A DNA stretch of 64,000 bases. Source: Pseudofabraea citricarpa (Eukaryota; Ascomycota; Leotiomycetes; Helotiales; Dermateaceae). The position numbers and the translations under genes are program-made. This document shows positions 46,804 to 57,979 of this stretch, piece after piece; within the stretch, counting starts at the first letter, position 1, and every line of letters starts with the position of its first letter. Where the stretch lies: assembly GCA_029641185.1 (NCBI GenBank), contig JAPWGK010000010.1:806001-870000 (forward strand), given 5' to 3'. Under the pieces are notes generated by a model. The model was not told the origin of the DNA and made no database searches. It saw only the letters and a program-made list of their open reading frames with translations.

Positions 46804-46820
46804 ATGTTTCGAAACATCCA
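46801..46820. other. Perfect 20-bp palindrome
   Basis: Half-site TGGATGTTTC followed immediately by its exact reverse complement, without a spacer. Lies in non-coding DNA 1.7 kb before the GH55 ATG. It could be a binding site of a dimeric protein, or chance. Confidence 0.8.
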
Positions 46821-48475
46821 ACCCAACCAACATCTGATCTCGTCGGCGCTTGAAACGAAACGGATTGAAAGGAGTGGGTGGAATGCAGCGACTTATCGAA
46901 TATTTCTCGACCAGAAGAATTCCTGGATGCTTGGTGGGATGTGCAGCTTCTCGTCTCTCATCCCTCTCCATGTGACTGCTGCGATGATGCGGTGGTCACT
47001 TGGGAGACACGTTCTGCAGGTGAACCCTCCAAGACCTCAGGTAGAGTGAAGAGGTGACTTGATGTGGGGAAGCTGGTGATGGTCAGATGCTGCAAATGGG
47101 ACGACGACGACCACCGCCAGGACCCTCTGATCCCCTTGGATGCGTCCGCCGTCCGCCCTCAACCCCAGGATCACCGCGACGACTTGCACGAGAAGAGCTC
47201 TGGATGCTCAGAGCTGGCGATCAGTTAGATTGGCTTTATGCTGCGAAGGGGATCTGCTCCCGCCCGCACCGCCCTCATCAGGCCTAGCTCCCAATAGCTC
47301 TCAGGGCCCTTGGCGCCTGTATTTTGCCATCTTTCCTCCGAATGCCCCTGACCAACCTCTTCGGTCCAATAAGACGTCACCTGCCAACGACGCTGAACTT
47401 CTTCTGCGACACGACCTAACAGTTTCAATATCCGTGACCACAATCCATCGACAGGTATCCGTACCGCCAGGACTCACTGCTGGGAAAGCGGCCGTGGCAA
47501 AAGGGAGCGTTGCCCTCTCTGGCCAGTGAAGGGCTCTGTTTCGGTTCGCATTGAAGAACATACTCGGTGCCCCTGGATCTCGCTGGCATTCAATCCCTCC
47601 CCCAGCGACATCGAATGAACTATTCTCCTAGCCGACGATTTGTTTCGATCTGGTGCCGTCGACAGTGCCAATCACGCCGTGTCGTCGTGGCAGGAGGTCT
47701 TCGCTAAGAGCGGACAAGCTATCGTGCCATTCCTCGGCTGGGCTGCGATGCCTCTCAATGGACCTTACTCCCCAGTCTCGCGCGGCCCTGATCATGAGCC
47801 TAAATCACAGATGCACCTGCTTGGGCCACATGGCTGCGAAAGGAAGGACAAGGTCTTTGCTTCTACAGGGCATTATTGTCAGTCTGAGCCCTCCCGTGGT
47901 CGCGGGGCGGCGGCGATGGGTGAAAAGGGAAGTTCTGCTTGTATAAGTAACGACGAGGGCCCCCTAGATGAGCTCGACCATCCCACCACGCCTTTTCGCA
48001 GTCGTGCTCTTTTCCATTCCAAGGTCATTGACGGACCACATTCACCAGCGGTTGTAAATAATATTGTGAGTTACCCCAGTTTTTTATTGCTGTTGCTCGT
48101 TACTATTGTTGCGCGCCTCGGTCAGGATTGCACTAGCCAGCCTCTTATTCAAGCGACTGAAGAGGTTATTCACATCCACCACAATGGCGCAGGTGAACAG
48201 CCACTCTTAGCATTGTCTGCTGGTCTATATAGTCACATCTTCTCGCTCCATTATCAATCTTTTTCTACATCTTCATATAATCTCATGACCTGCAACGCAT
48301 ACTTTTGATATCTATTTGGAAACGACTCGCTACTTCTCATTACTTCAACGAGATACCCCAACCTTACGAACCTTACGAACGCAACGAGTTTACGAATACA
48401 AGCTGACGGGAACTTTGCCGTGGATAGACTCCACATTCATTTAGATCATCTTTCAGCAGCTGGTACTACTTTACG

Positions 48476-50904
48476 ATGGCATCCTTTTCGCTTATCACAC
48501 TTTTCGTGGCTCTACGCCTTCTACTCCTTGTGTCTGGAGCCCCTGCTCCAGCACCCGTACCCCAAACCTCCACAACAACTGCAGCCTCAAGCTATTGGCT
48601 CTCTTCTATTACTCGTCAAGGCACCGTCGCTTTTGGCGAGGCTGATTACCAAATATTCCGTAATGTCAAAGACTTTGGAGCTGTTGGTGACGGTAAGCGA
48701 TCATTCCACCCCTAATAAAATCATGTTTGCTAATTTTTTTCGAAGGCGTCACCGACGATACCGAAGCTATCAACACTGCCATCAGCACCGGAGCCCGATG
48801 TGGTCAAGGTTGTGACTCAAGCACAGTTAAGCCTGCCTTGATCTACTTCCCTCCTGGCACCTACGCTGTCAGCAAGCCTATCATCCAATACTACTACACT
48901 CAGTTTGTCGGCGATGCCGTCACTCTTCCCACAATTAAGGCGCTTGCCTCTTTCACTGGAATGGCAGTTATCGATGCCGATCCATACGACAACAGTGGAA
49001 ACAACTGGTTTACCAACCAGAACAACTTCTTCCGACAAATTCGCAACATGGTCATTGACTTGACTGCCATGCCTGTATCTGCAGGTGCTGGTATCCACTG
49101 GCAAGTCGCTCAAGCTACATCTCTTCAAAACATTGTCTTCAACATGAGAACCGACGGTGGAACTGCAAATGCCCAACAAGGCATCTTCATGGACAATGGT
49201 TCCGGTGGTTTCATGACCGACTTGACATTCAACGGTGGAAAGTATGGCGCATTCTTGGGTTCTCAGCAATTCACTACTCGCAACTTGACCTTCAATAACT
49301 GCCAGACTGCCATCTTCATGAACTGGAACTGGGCATGGACCTTCCAAGGTATTACTATCAACAATGCTCAAATCGGTATTGATATGGCCAACGGAGGTGC
49401 AGCAAGTCAGACTGTCGGCTCTGTACTTCTTCTTGACAGCACAATCAGCAACACGCCTATCGGAATTTCTACCGTCTATAACACTGCTGAAGTTGGCACA
49501 AACGGCACTTTGATCATTGATAACGTTGATATGTCTACCAACGTCCCCGTCGCTGTGTCCAACGCCGAAAGTCTGACAACCATTCTTGCTGGCAATGCCA
49601 AGATCGCATCCTGGACTCAAGGACGTGGCTACACGGGCGCCAATGCCGGATCAGCAGTCCAAGATACCAAGACAGCTATCACCAAGCCAGCCAACCTGTT
49701 GGATGCTGCCGGTAATGTCTTTACTCGTTCAAAGCCTCAATATGAGACCGAGCCAGTTTCTGCATTCCTTAGTACCAAGGCAAACGGCGCAAAAGGCGAT
49801 GGTGTTACCGACGATACCGCAGCCATTCAAGCCTTGTTCGATAAAGCTACTGCATCAGACGTTGTCTACTTTGATCACGGCGCTTATGTCATCACAAGCA
49901 CTGTCAAAGTACCAAAGAACATTCGAATCACTGGTGAGATCTGGCCGCTCATTATGGCCGGAGGCACAACCTCTTTCAAGGATCAAACCAACCCAAAGCC
50001 TGTCTTCCAGGTTGGCCAGCCTGGTGATGTTGGAACTGTCGAAATGTCTGATCTCATGTTCGAGACTCTTGGCCCTCAACCTGGTGCTATCTTGATGGAA
50101 TGGAATGTCGCTGAAGAATCTCAAGGATCTGCTGGCATGTGGGATGTCCACTTCCGAGTTGGTGGAAGTGCTGGAACTCAACTTCAGTCAGACACCTGCA
50201 CAAAGAACCCTAATGTTACTACGACTGCAAACCCAGATTGTGTGGGTGCTTTTATGATGCTCCATATCACTAACTCATCTACCGCATACATCGAGAACAA
50301 CTGGTTCTGGGTATCTGATCACGAGCTTGATCTTGCCGATCACAACCAAATCAATATCTATAACGGTCGCGGTGTTCTTGTCTCTTCTGAAGATGGTCCA
50401 GTCTGGCTGGTGGGTACCTCATCTGAGCACAGCGTCTTGTATAACTACCAGATCTCCAACGCAGCAAGTGTCTACATGGCTCTGATCCAGACTGAGACTC
50501 CTTACTATCAAGCTAACCCCGACGCCACAACTCCATTCACTGTTAATGCAGCATATGACGACCCAGATTTCACCGCAACCTGCGCCAACGGACAAGCCGG
50601 GTGCGCCAAGTCCTGGGGTCTACGTATTGTCGGTTCAGAAGATGTCTTTGTCTATGGTGCAGGTCTTTATTCGTTCTTCGATAACTATGACCAGACCTGT
50701 CTCGATACGGCATCTTGCCAGGAGAACATGGTCTCCATCGAGGATTCGGGCAGTGTTCATCTCTTCGGTCTCAGCACAAAAGCAAGTACCAACATGGTCA
50801 CCCTTGATGGTGTCAGCGCTGCGCTCGATAAGGATAACCGCAACAACTTCTGCGCTACGATTGCGTTCTTTGAACAAGCAAACGGCACAGCAGTCAAGTG
50901 CTAA
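48476..50904 (+). CDS. Secreted GH55 exo-beta-1,3-glucanase
   Basis: Two exons, 48476-48692 and 48746-50904, with a 53-bp intron (GTAAGC...CGAAG); 791 residues. Signal peptide MASFSLITLFVALRLLLLVSG precedes a Pro/Thr-rich linker. Two right-handed beta-helix halves follow, each opening with the pectate-lyase-3-type motif: FGAVGDGVTDDTEAI (across the splice) and ANGAKGDGVTDDTAAIQAL. This duplicated layout and length are those of GH55, for example the exo-1,3-glucanases that release glucose from laminarin and fungal wall glucan. Cysteines cluster near the C-terminus, consistent with secretion. It is convergent with the GH51 gene; the unusual repeat array lies between them. Confidence 0.95.
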
Positions 50905-51468
50905 AAGAAAAGAACATGTTTCTTCTGAATTTCGATTCGATTCGATTCTTGTACATACACTTTCCCCCCTTTTCGTCTAACGATGATAGCACATACATAC
51001 ACACTGCATTGCATTGGGCACGGCGTTCGGATACCTGTTTGGTTTTCTTTTTCTTTGTCTTTTTCTCGTTCGGACATCCCGCATCATCAATATTTTTGGA
51101 GATCGGGAAAGGGGAGTGGTGTGGTTTGATTAGATCCACTGACTGGATCAGTGACGATACATGAACAGATGATAGAAGCGAGTGAAGAAAGAGGCAGTCA
51201 GTCAAGTCAATCTTGGATCTTGGAAGCATAGATTAGGGTGTTCGAGTCTCTTTCTCGCGCTCCTTCTCATTTTACATAGAAAATTGCATAGTGTAGAATC
51301 CATTCATATCACCCTTCAAAACATTGGCTCTTATGCTTTCCCTTTCGTAAACGGGAGATGCTTGGGATCCTTGTTGCTTGTTCCACTTGATAGGTGTAGG
51401 GACCCGTGACCCCTCGGACCTTCTTGATCACCAGGTCAAGGTACCCATAGTACGTTCTATTTATTCGT
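50905..51468. other. 3' flank of GH55 gene
   Basis: Non-coding region rich in T/C tracts (51040-51070), leading into the motif array. Confidence 0.5.
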
Positions 51469-52932
51469 TTGTTGCATGTCGTACTGCCGTTAATGAACCG
51501 GACCCGGGTTCGTTGCAAACTCAGTCAGTGAGCTAGCTAGCTAGACCTAGGCCTACTGCTGTCAGCAGGTGAGTGTTTGTAGTTGTTTGTTGCATATCGT
51601 ACCTTCGGCAACGAAACGGACCCGGGTTCAGGTTCGCTGAGAACCTAGTGACCGAGCGAGCTACTCTGTCAGCATGTTAGTGGCTGGCTTTGGCCTTTTG
51701 TTGCTTTTGTTGCATGTCGACTTTTGACTAACCCCACCACTGACTGCTCTTAATACTCACATACCTTACCTATCTAGGTAATAGTATATAGGTAAAATTA
51801 TGCTTCAGCTAATCCGGCACTTCTTGCAATGTCACATGATAGGTACCTATGGTACATATACTCTCAAAATTCTAGTAGTTCAATCAGTCACTCGACCTAG
51901 AAGTCAGCTGGTTAGCATAACACAATTGTTTTGTTGCATATCGTACATATAGGCAGTTACATCGTAGGCAGTTGCGACTTAGGTAGTTGCTATCGCATTT
52001 CCCAGATGGTGTGAGCAGCTGAGCTTTGCTTGTCTGTTAGCGGGCATCTCGTCCATTTTCGGCCGAGCTTCTCTGCCACAGCGACCTAAAGTTGTCTTTT
52101 GTTGCATGTCGTCTTTTCAGGGTCGTACGAACTGCGCCGTCGGCTAGTTTGGTGGAATCTTTGTTGCGTGTCGGACTTCCAAGGGGGTGGCAACAGCTGG
52201 TTTGTAGTCTAGGTACCTTAACATCTCTGCTAATGTTTTGTTGCATGTCGCTGTTCTCAGGTCACCACTTTCGAGTGTTTTGACGTCTGTTCGCAGTTAT
52301 GATATAGCATCTATCTGTTTTATAATACTTTGTTGCATATCGAGATTTCGACGGACGAAAGCTATCTCTGTTGCGTAACAGTTTGTTGCATATCGGACTT
52401 CGAACACACCGAAATCAAGAATTATGGACTAGTCTGCTAGCAGTTGGTGACTGTTTATCTGCTGGACACCTAAAAATCTGTTGCATATCGGACCTGTCAA
52501 GGATTCTAACCTGTTCACAATTATGACACCCATCATCGCTATATAATATTTTGTTGCACGTCGTACTTTGACCGAGGGTGTCTGTTATAGGACCTGTTTT
52601 GCTTTACAGTATTTTGCTGCATATCGTACTTTGGACGTATTGTCCGATGTATATTTTACCTTTAATCTGGTGTATGTAGTACGTTGTTGCATATAGCACT
52701 TTTAACGTAATATGGCCACTGGTCTGTTGGTAGAAATTTATATTTGCCGTGTAGAGTTTTGTTGCATATCGGACTTCGTTCGGATGAAAACCTGTTTACA
52801 GTAGTAATAAATCCCCTGCTATATAATATATTGTTGCATGTCGCAATCTAGGAGGCTTTGATCATCTCGTGCTCAGAGAACTGTCGTCACGTTGGATTGA
52901 TTTGTCGGTTATCGTGTCCTTGTTGCATATCG
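51469..52932 (+). repeat. Array of 16 same-orientation 13-bp cores (TTGTTGCATRTCG) with diverged spacers
   Basis: Core start positions: 51469, 51587, 51707, 51931, 52099, 52161, 52238, 52330, 52383, 52478, 52551, 52614, 52684, 52759, 52831 and 52920. Twelve match TTGTTGCATRTCG exactly. The others have one or two changes: 52161 (GTG), 52551 (CACG), 52614 (TTGCTGC) and 52684 (ATAG), and 52478 begins CTG. The cores are mostly preceded by T-rich sequence and followed by KACTTY and often CGG or AGG a few bases on. Start-to-start spacing is about 118, 120, 224 and 168 on the left, then 53-95 on the right. Spacers are largely diverged, with weak traces of a shared unit (for example GCTATATAATAT before the cores at 52551 and 52831). 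It does not code for protein and lies between two convergent hydrolase genes. Nature unknown. Confidence 0.85.
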
Positions 52933-53325
52933 CCACCCATCAAGTCCCTCGATTATCTAGGTACCTGCTTACCTATTTAGGTACCTATAAAGTGTATATC
53001 ATGCTCTCTTCCATTTCAATATACTGAATGCATACTAACTTATTAAATACTTTGACTTGTCGACTAGTTCTAAATTGTCAGTGCTTTCAAGTTTGCAAGG
53101 GCCTCTGAGTGATAACTACAGTACCTAGTTATTGTCATTAAAGAGGCTTGTTGTAGTTATAAAATGGCCAGTTTATTCCTATTGTGCATTTCCACTCACT
53201 ATTTAACATAATGAAATATATAGAGAGCATCATGCCTTTACAAGAACAATATCTAGGTGGTCCATCAAGGTAAACACGGTCCGAGTTCACCATTATACCA
53301 AAGCCACTAGTATACATTCACCTAT
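52933..53325. other. 3' flank of GH51 gene, with AGGTACCT sites
   Basis: AT-rich DNA with two AGGTACCT palindromes (52959-52966 and 52979-52986). No gene. Confidence 0.5.
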
Positions 53326-55585
53326 TTAGGTCGTCAAGACAGCCACGCTCCACTGCGGAAGTTCAAAGACAAACTTCCCCTCCTCGTCAGCTATAACATC
53401 CAGAGTCGTACTCTGCACCACATCCTCGGCACCGAAAACATTAACCGAGTAAGGATCCGGGGCTGTCAGATACGTGATACTTGCTGTTGTTGCCTCACCT
53501 GGGAAATCGACAGAAAAGGGAACATCTGCACCGCCGGTAGTATTGTATATGGCGAATTTTGCGATGTACGTTGATGAGATGTCGTTGTAGCCAGCGACCC
53601 AAAATGCCAAGCCTGCTTCGGTACTGTTGAAGTCGGTGTCGGAAACGACTGGGAGCACGCTTGTTGTGCGTGTTGACGAAAGAAGCTTTATAACGTGGTA
53701 GCTGGTCGAGAGGGTTGTGGATGAGGTATCGGCGTTATAAGAAATGAGATCAGGCTGTCAATGTTAGAGGGTGTGTATTGGCAAGGTGAAATGGTACATA
53801 CGGTCCATTGATACCCATCCACATTTTGCAATAAAGGTGCGTATGAGGCGCCAATTATCTTGTTAGTATTTCTCTCCATTCCGATACTGAAAACAGCTTC
53901 GGCAACTGACCCGATCCAGAATGGGTATGGAGATCGTGGTAAGCTCCAATCAGTGCCGGCATCAATATCTCCATTGTTGGGTTGCACAGTAGCATATTCT
54001 CCAACGAGTGTCAAGTGATCTTGGGGATAGTTGTCAAACCAATCAAATTGTGTTACGAATTTATCAGGCCGCGTATATTGATGGTAGTCACCAGCCGAGT
54101 TACTGATGGCGATGTTGGGCTCAACTGTTGATGCAATGATGGTCATATTTGGATATGCAGCTCGAATCGCATTAAAGAAAAGCTCGAATCTAGACAAATC
54201 ATCAGCAAATCCTCTCAGTAAAATGATGTCTTCTACTAGAAATCTATCTAGCGTGAAAGCACAAAAAGTGGCGACATACCTGTAATCGATATATGATTGT
54301 AGTCCACCGCTAAGATTATCTTCGTTTCCAATCTCGACATAATTTAGAGTCCAGGGTTCCGGATAACCTAATGAAGCTCGGAGTGCTCCATAGGTTGTGG
54401 AAGCATCTCCAGTAATGAACTCAAGCTCATTTAATGCATCTTCAACATATGGTGCCATCTCGTCTTCAGACAATGGTCCACTATTGAGGTACAGTCCAGC
54501 CCAAACGGCCCATACTGGCTCTACTTCAAGATCATCACACCACTATCGAGAATCAGAAACTAAATCACTCTGCAGGGGTATTGAATCTATACCTCGAGAT
54601 ATTCAATCAAGCCAAGACCATTCGTTTGTTGGTACCCCCAAGTACCTTGGTGACCTGGCCTGTCCTTGAGCGGTCCAATAGTATCATTCCATACCAGTCT
54701 ATAGGGTGCATATAGTCCCTCCCTATCCAATTCAATATTCTTCTTCCAATATTTTGAGAGTTTCAACTTACATGTTATTTCCGCCTGGGATTCTGAAGAA
54801 GCTAGGGCTCAGGCCTTTAAGTGCTTCCATCAGATCTGTGCGCAATCCGTTAGGTCTGAACATAATATTAGCAAAAGCACAGAAACATACAAATATGCAT
54901 TATACCTGTCGTTGTAAGTTGGGGGAAACAGGCTGATCAAGTTCAACTCAAGACCCGACTGACTGAATGTCAAAACAAAACTGTTGTTGGTATCGCTTGC
55001 AGCCGCGGTTGGCACCAAGGTAAAATTGTGCTGGGTCCAGGCCCCATCCACACTCTCTGAGACGATTTCGGCAGATGAAAACACAGTACCAGATGTGGTA
55101 GATACTAAAGAGGCATTAAATACGCCATCATAAGCACCCTTGACATAAAAGCTCCCGGTGTAAGTCTGTGGCTTGATTTCAATTCCAAAGTAGCCAGGGT
55201 TGGAAATGCCCAAAGTTGAAGAGCTTCCAGTGATAACGAGGGAAGTCGGAAGTGCAGCGGATAGCGGATTCGAGCTATTACTGAGTGACAGAATTGATGA
55301 CTCAACAGCTTCCCATGGTTCTATTGTAACGGGGTACTCTGCTGATGATTGGAAGGCACGATTACGGATCAGCTCCGCATAGATACCACCATCACCGCTA
55401 TGGTTGATGTCCTGTAGCAACGTAAGTATATACTTAGTCAACAATTTAAAAAGACATACTTCAAACATGATACCATAGATAAGTGGACTGCTAGCATTTC
55501 CACCTGTTTCTGAAACGGTGAGATTGATAGCAAAGCTTCCTGCAAAACAAAGGCATGTAGCCACTAAGTATGAAAAGTTCACCAT
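53326..55585 (-). CDS. Secreted GH51 alpha-L-arabinofuranosidase
   Basis: Seven exons: 55585-55460, 55411-54906, 54855-54772, 54722-54593, 54542-54280, 54189-53802 and 53754-53326; 641 residues, a normal length for the family. Signal peptide [19 protein letters not shown]. Family stretches read in order: [32 protein letters not shown] (restored by a splice at 54772/54722), [18 protein letters not shown] and [19 protein letters not shown]. The acid/base Glu is E356 in VEIGNED, and the nucleophile is E434 in LVGEYA. GH51 enzymes remove arabinose from arabinan and arabinoxylan. Intron 5 (54279-54190) is 90 bp and free of stops, so its retention would insert 30 residues; the family alignment favours removal. 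The promoter shows an ATATAAATA-like element about 75 bp before the ATG. Confidence 0.94.
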
Positions 55586-57979
55586 ATTGAAACTGATTTC
55601 AAATCAATGGGACAAAAACTCCTACTGTGCCCTCAAATCAAGAGAGACGTGTGAATATTTATATCCATTGAACGCTCGGCCGCGGGTATGGTTTAATGAG
55701 CTACACCTACATAGTGGGGTAAGATTTCCATGGACACACCCCTCAGCAGAACCAGATGCGTCTGGTATTCTTCCAGAGGTAGCAAATTTGAAGCGCTCGA
55801 ACCAATATTCACTTGAATTCTTGGAGCTTTCCTAAAGCTTCCTTGATTTGCGTGGCTCGGTTTACATTTGTCAGACATGAACGAGAAATCGGATAAGAAG
55901 GCGAATTACAACGATAAAAGCACGCATCTTCTTGGTTTGGGTAACTGAAAAACTTCAGCTGCTGAGATTGCGGAGGGGCAGAGGAAATGCGGAGGCGAGA
56001 AGTGTGATGAGCGCCTTGAACCCATTGCCGATCATCTGAAGAGGTACAAAAACTCATTGGCGCTCCTATCGGAGTCTCTCCTTTTATGCGCCCAGTACAT
56101 ATTGCCGGCAGGTAGTAAGATATCGTCGTCGTAACCATCCGGCAAATATTACCATGCCTGTGCATACTCAGAATGGGTTAGCCTGGTAGTTGAATTGCGG
56201 GGATATTTGCCCGGCCCGTAGCGAGGGCTTCAAAGCTTGCCGAGAGAGTGTTGACAGTCAAAGACTTTGTTTGTTTTGTTTCCTTTCCATGGAGGGTTTA
56301 TTTTACTCGTTATATTACGCAGTATTCCTCGGAAATTTCAGCTTCCACCATGTTCTTTTCTTCTTTGTGGAACCCCAAAGTTCGGGTGAACTGTATTTGG
56401 CTTCTGTTTAATTCCGGAACTATTGATCGAATGATTTCCTCGACAATCTGATCTGGTATGATTGCAGCATATAGGCTAAATTACAGTACTAGTTTTTTAT
56501 ATTGGGATCGATATTCATTGTTGTTTATCTTAGATTAAAGCGCTCATAGCACGATATAAGACAACATCGATGCTATACCATCCTTGCTCAATCACGGCAA
56601 TTGGTCGGGGTACTGTTGTTCTGAAAAGCACGCCACATAACAGCAATGAATCAGATTAAGATCGCGGAGTAAGACAAGATTAAAGACGAAGCTCCGAAAA
56701 TCAAAACTAGAGACTTTACAGCAAACAAGCGTTAAATTTGAAGCCACTTCTGCTTGCTGAGCTAGTTAGTCATACACATGCGAAATTATCGTTAACGACT
56801 TTTAGAAAAGCGTTATACTCTATTACTATTAATCATATTATCATTACCATTCGTCTTTCTAATTGGAGTTATACCGAGTTTGTCCAGAGACACAGAAAAT
56901 TACTTCGGACGTTAACAATGTCAAATGTTCTAACCGTAGTGCTGAACTATTTTACTCGCCATACACTGTAGGAGGATTCTAGACTGATCTAACAAATAGT
57001 TCTTTCAATAGCGTCTGAAGCAATGTTCTTTTTAATTTATGCTGTTATTTCGAGTCGAAATCTAATTTGAAAATGGCAGAAACTCAAATTTAGAGCCAAG
57101 TAGGACTTAATCACCAGCTTAGTATGTGATGAAGTAAGTGGTAAGTTATTGATCCTAGCATACAGGTTTATACTTGATTCTCTTGGCGTTATTAATGCCA
57201 CAAGAGCTCTTGATTGGGTGATACAACTATGCTTGGTGGTCAGAGGATTTTCCCTTGCAAAGTTAACAGTCCAAATACCAACTCCATATACCTTCATAAA
57301 AACATAACGCGAGCTCTCTCTGTAAACAAGAACGACAGGTTGGTTTGTTATTAACATAGTCGTAGGTGCTGCGAACAAACAATACAAGACTTATCGCCAT
57401 TTCATATTTTATTGCTATCATCTATCATCTTGTTGTCATTTAGTATCTATCACGGCATTAGGTATACATCACGTCATTCATACTCAGCTGGAGATAACTA
57501 GGCACGATTTAGTCAGTTGTAGTTACTCATTCTTCTTGGAATTATAGCTCAAGATATCTTCATTGATGGGCTGTTCGTATACAGGCTTATCCCAACCACA
57601 AGTGTGATTGAAATGTAAATAATCTAGCAACATTGATTTCATATAAGCGTAGAGTATTACTAGTGTTAGACTGGTATTTCATTGTGAATCCGATCGCTTA
57701 CTTGGAAAGTTACATACGCAAGTGATAGTCAATGAAATCTAGTAGCGCACTAGCTATAGCACACGTATGGTAAAATAATACTAATTAAATCACAGATCTC
57801 ATGGTTTAAGTCATTTCAAATCATCGATTGCTAAAAATTGCTCAGTTTAGATTGTTACATTTGACATAACTACCTAGCTACCAAGTCTCAGATTCACAAC
57901 TAAAATACTTCCTGCTGCTGTGAATTGGAAACCAATACGCAACCGTCAACGACCTGCGTTTACGGGTGAGTTTCTTTTC
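55586..57979. other. 2.4-kb AT-rich gene-free region
   Basis: The right two-thirds (about 56450-57950) are markedly A+T rich with no convincing frame on either strand. The left part is the GH51 promoter plus non-coding sequence. It may hold decayed sequence, but I recognise no element. Confidence 0.45.

Larger units (their letters stand above)
45565..48475. other. 2.9-kb gene-free region with a perfect 20-bp palindrome
   Basis: AT-rich to about 46400, then noticeably more GC-rich to about 47950. Open frames of 60-220 codons occur in the GC-rich part on both strands, but they overlap each other and have odd composition and no recognisable domains, so I do not call them. The last 450 bp form the promoter and leader of the GH55 gene. 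Confidence 0.45.

Noticed and set aside
46531..46971. 146-codon minus-strand gene
   Set aside because: Composition is unlike neighbours, it covers the palindrome and tandem repeats, and no domain is visible.
47087..48308. Coding genes on the plus strand
   Set aside because: Frames of 60-220 codons overlap in several phases, lack introns, domains or usual composition, and the last ends inside the GH55 leader region.
48817..49620. Long minus-strand open frame inside the GH55 gene
   Set aside because: It is antisense to well-supported GH55 coding sequence; the frame is a by-product of its codon use.
51235..51265. tRNA T arm near GTGTTCGAGTCTC
   Set aside because: No matching stem on both sides and no D arm or acceptor in reach.
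51469..52932. CRISPR array
   Set aside because: Repeats are short (13 bp), spacing is irregular (53-224 bp), the spacers share ancestry and the genome is eukaryotic.
53990..54480. Two separate genes in the GH51 locus
   Set aside because: All seven exons join in frame with GH51 family motifs in the correct order and normal total length.
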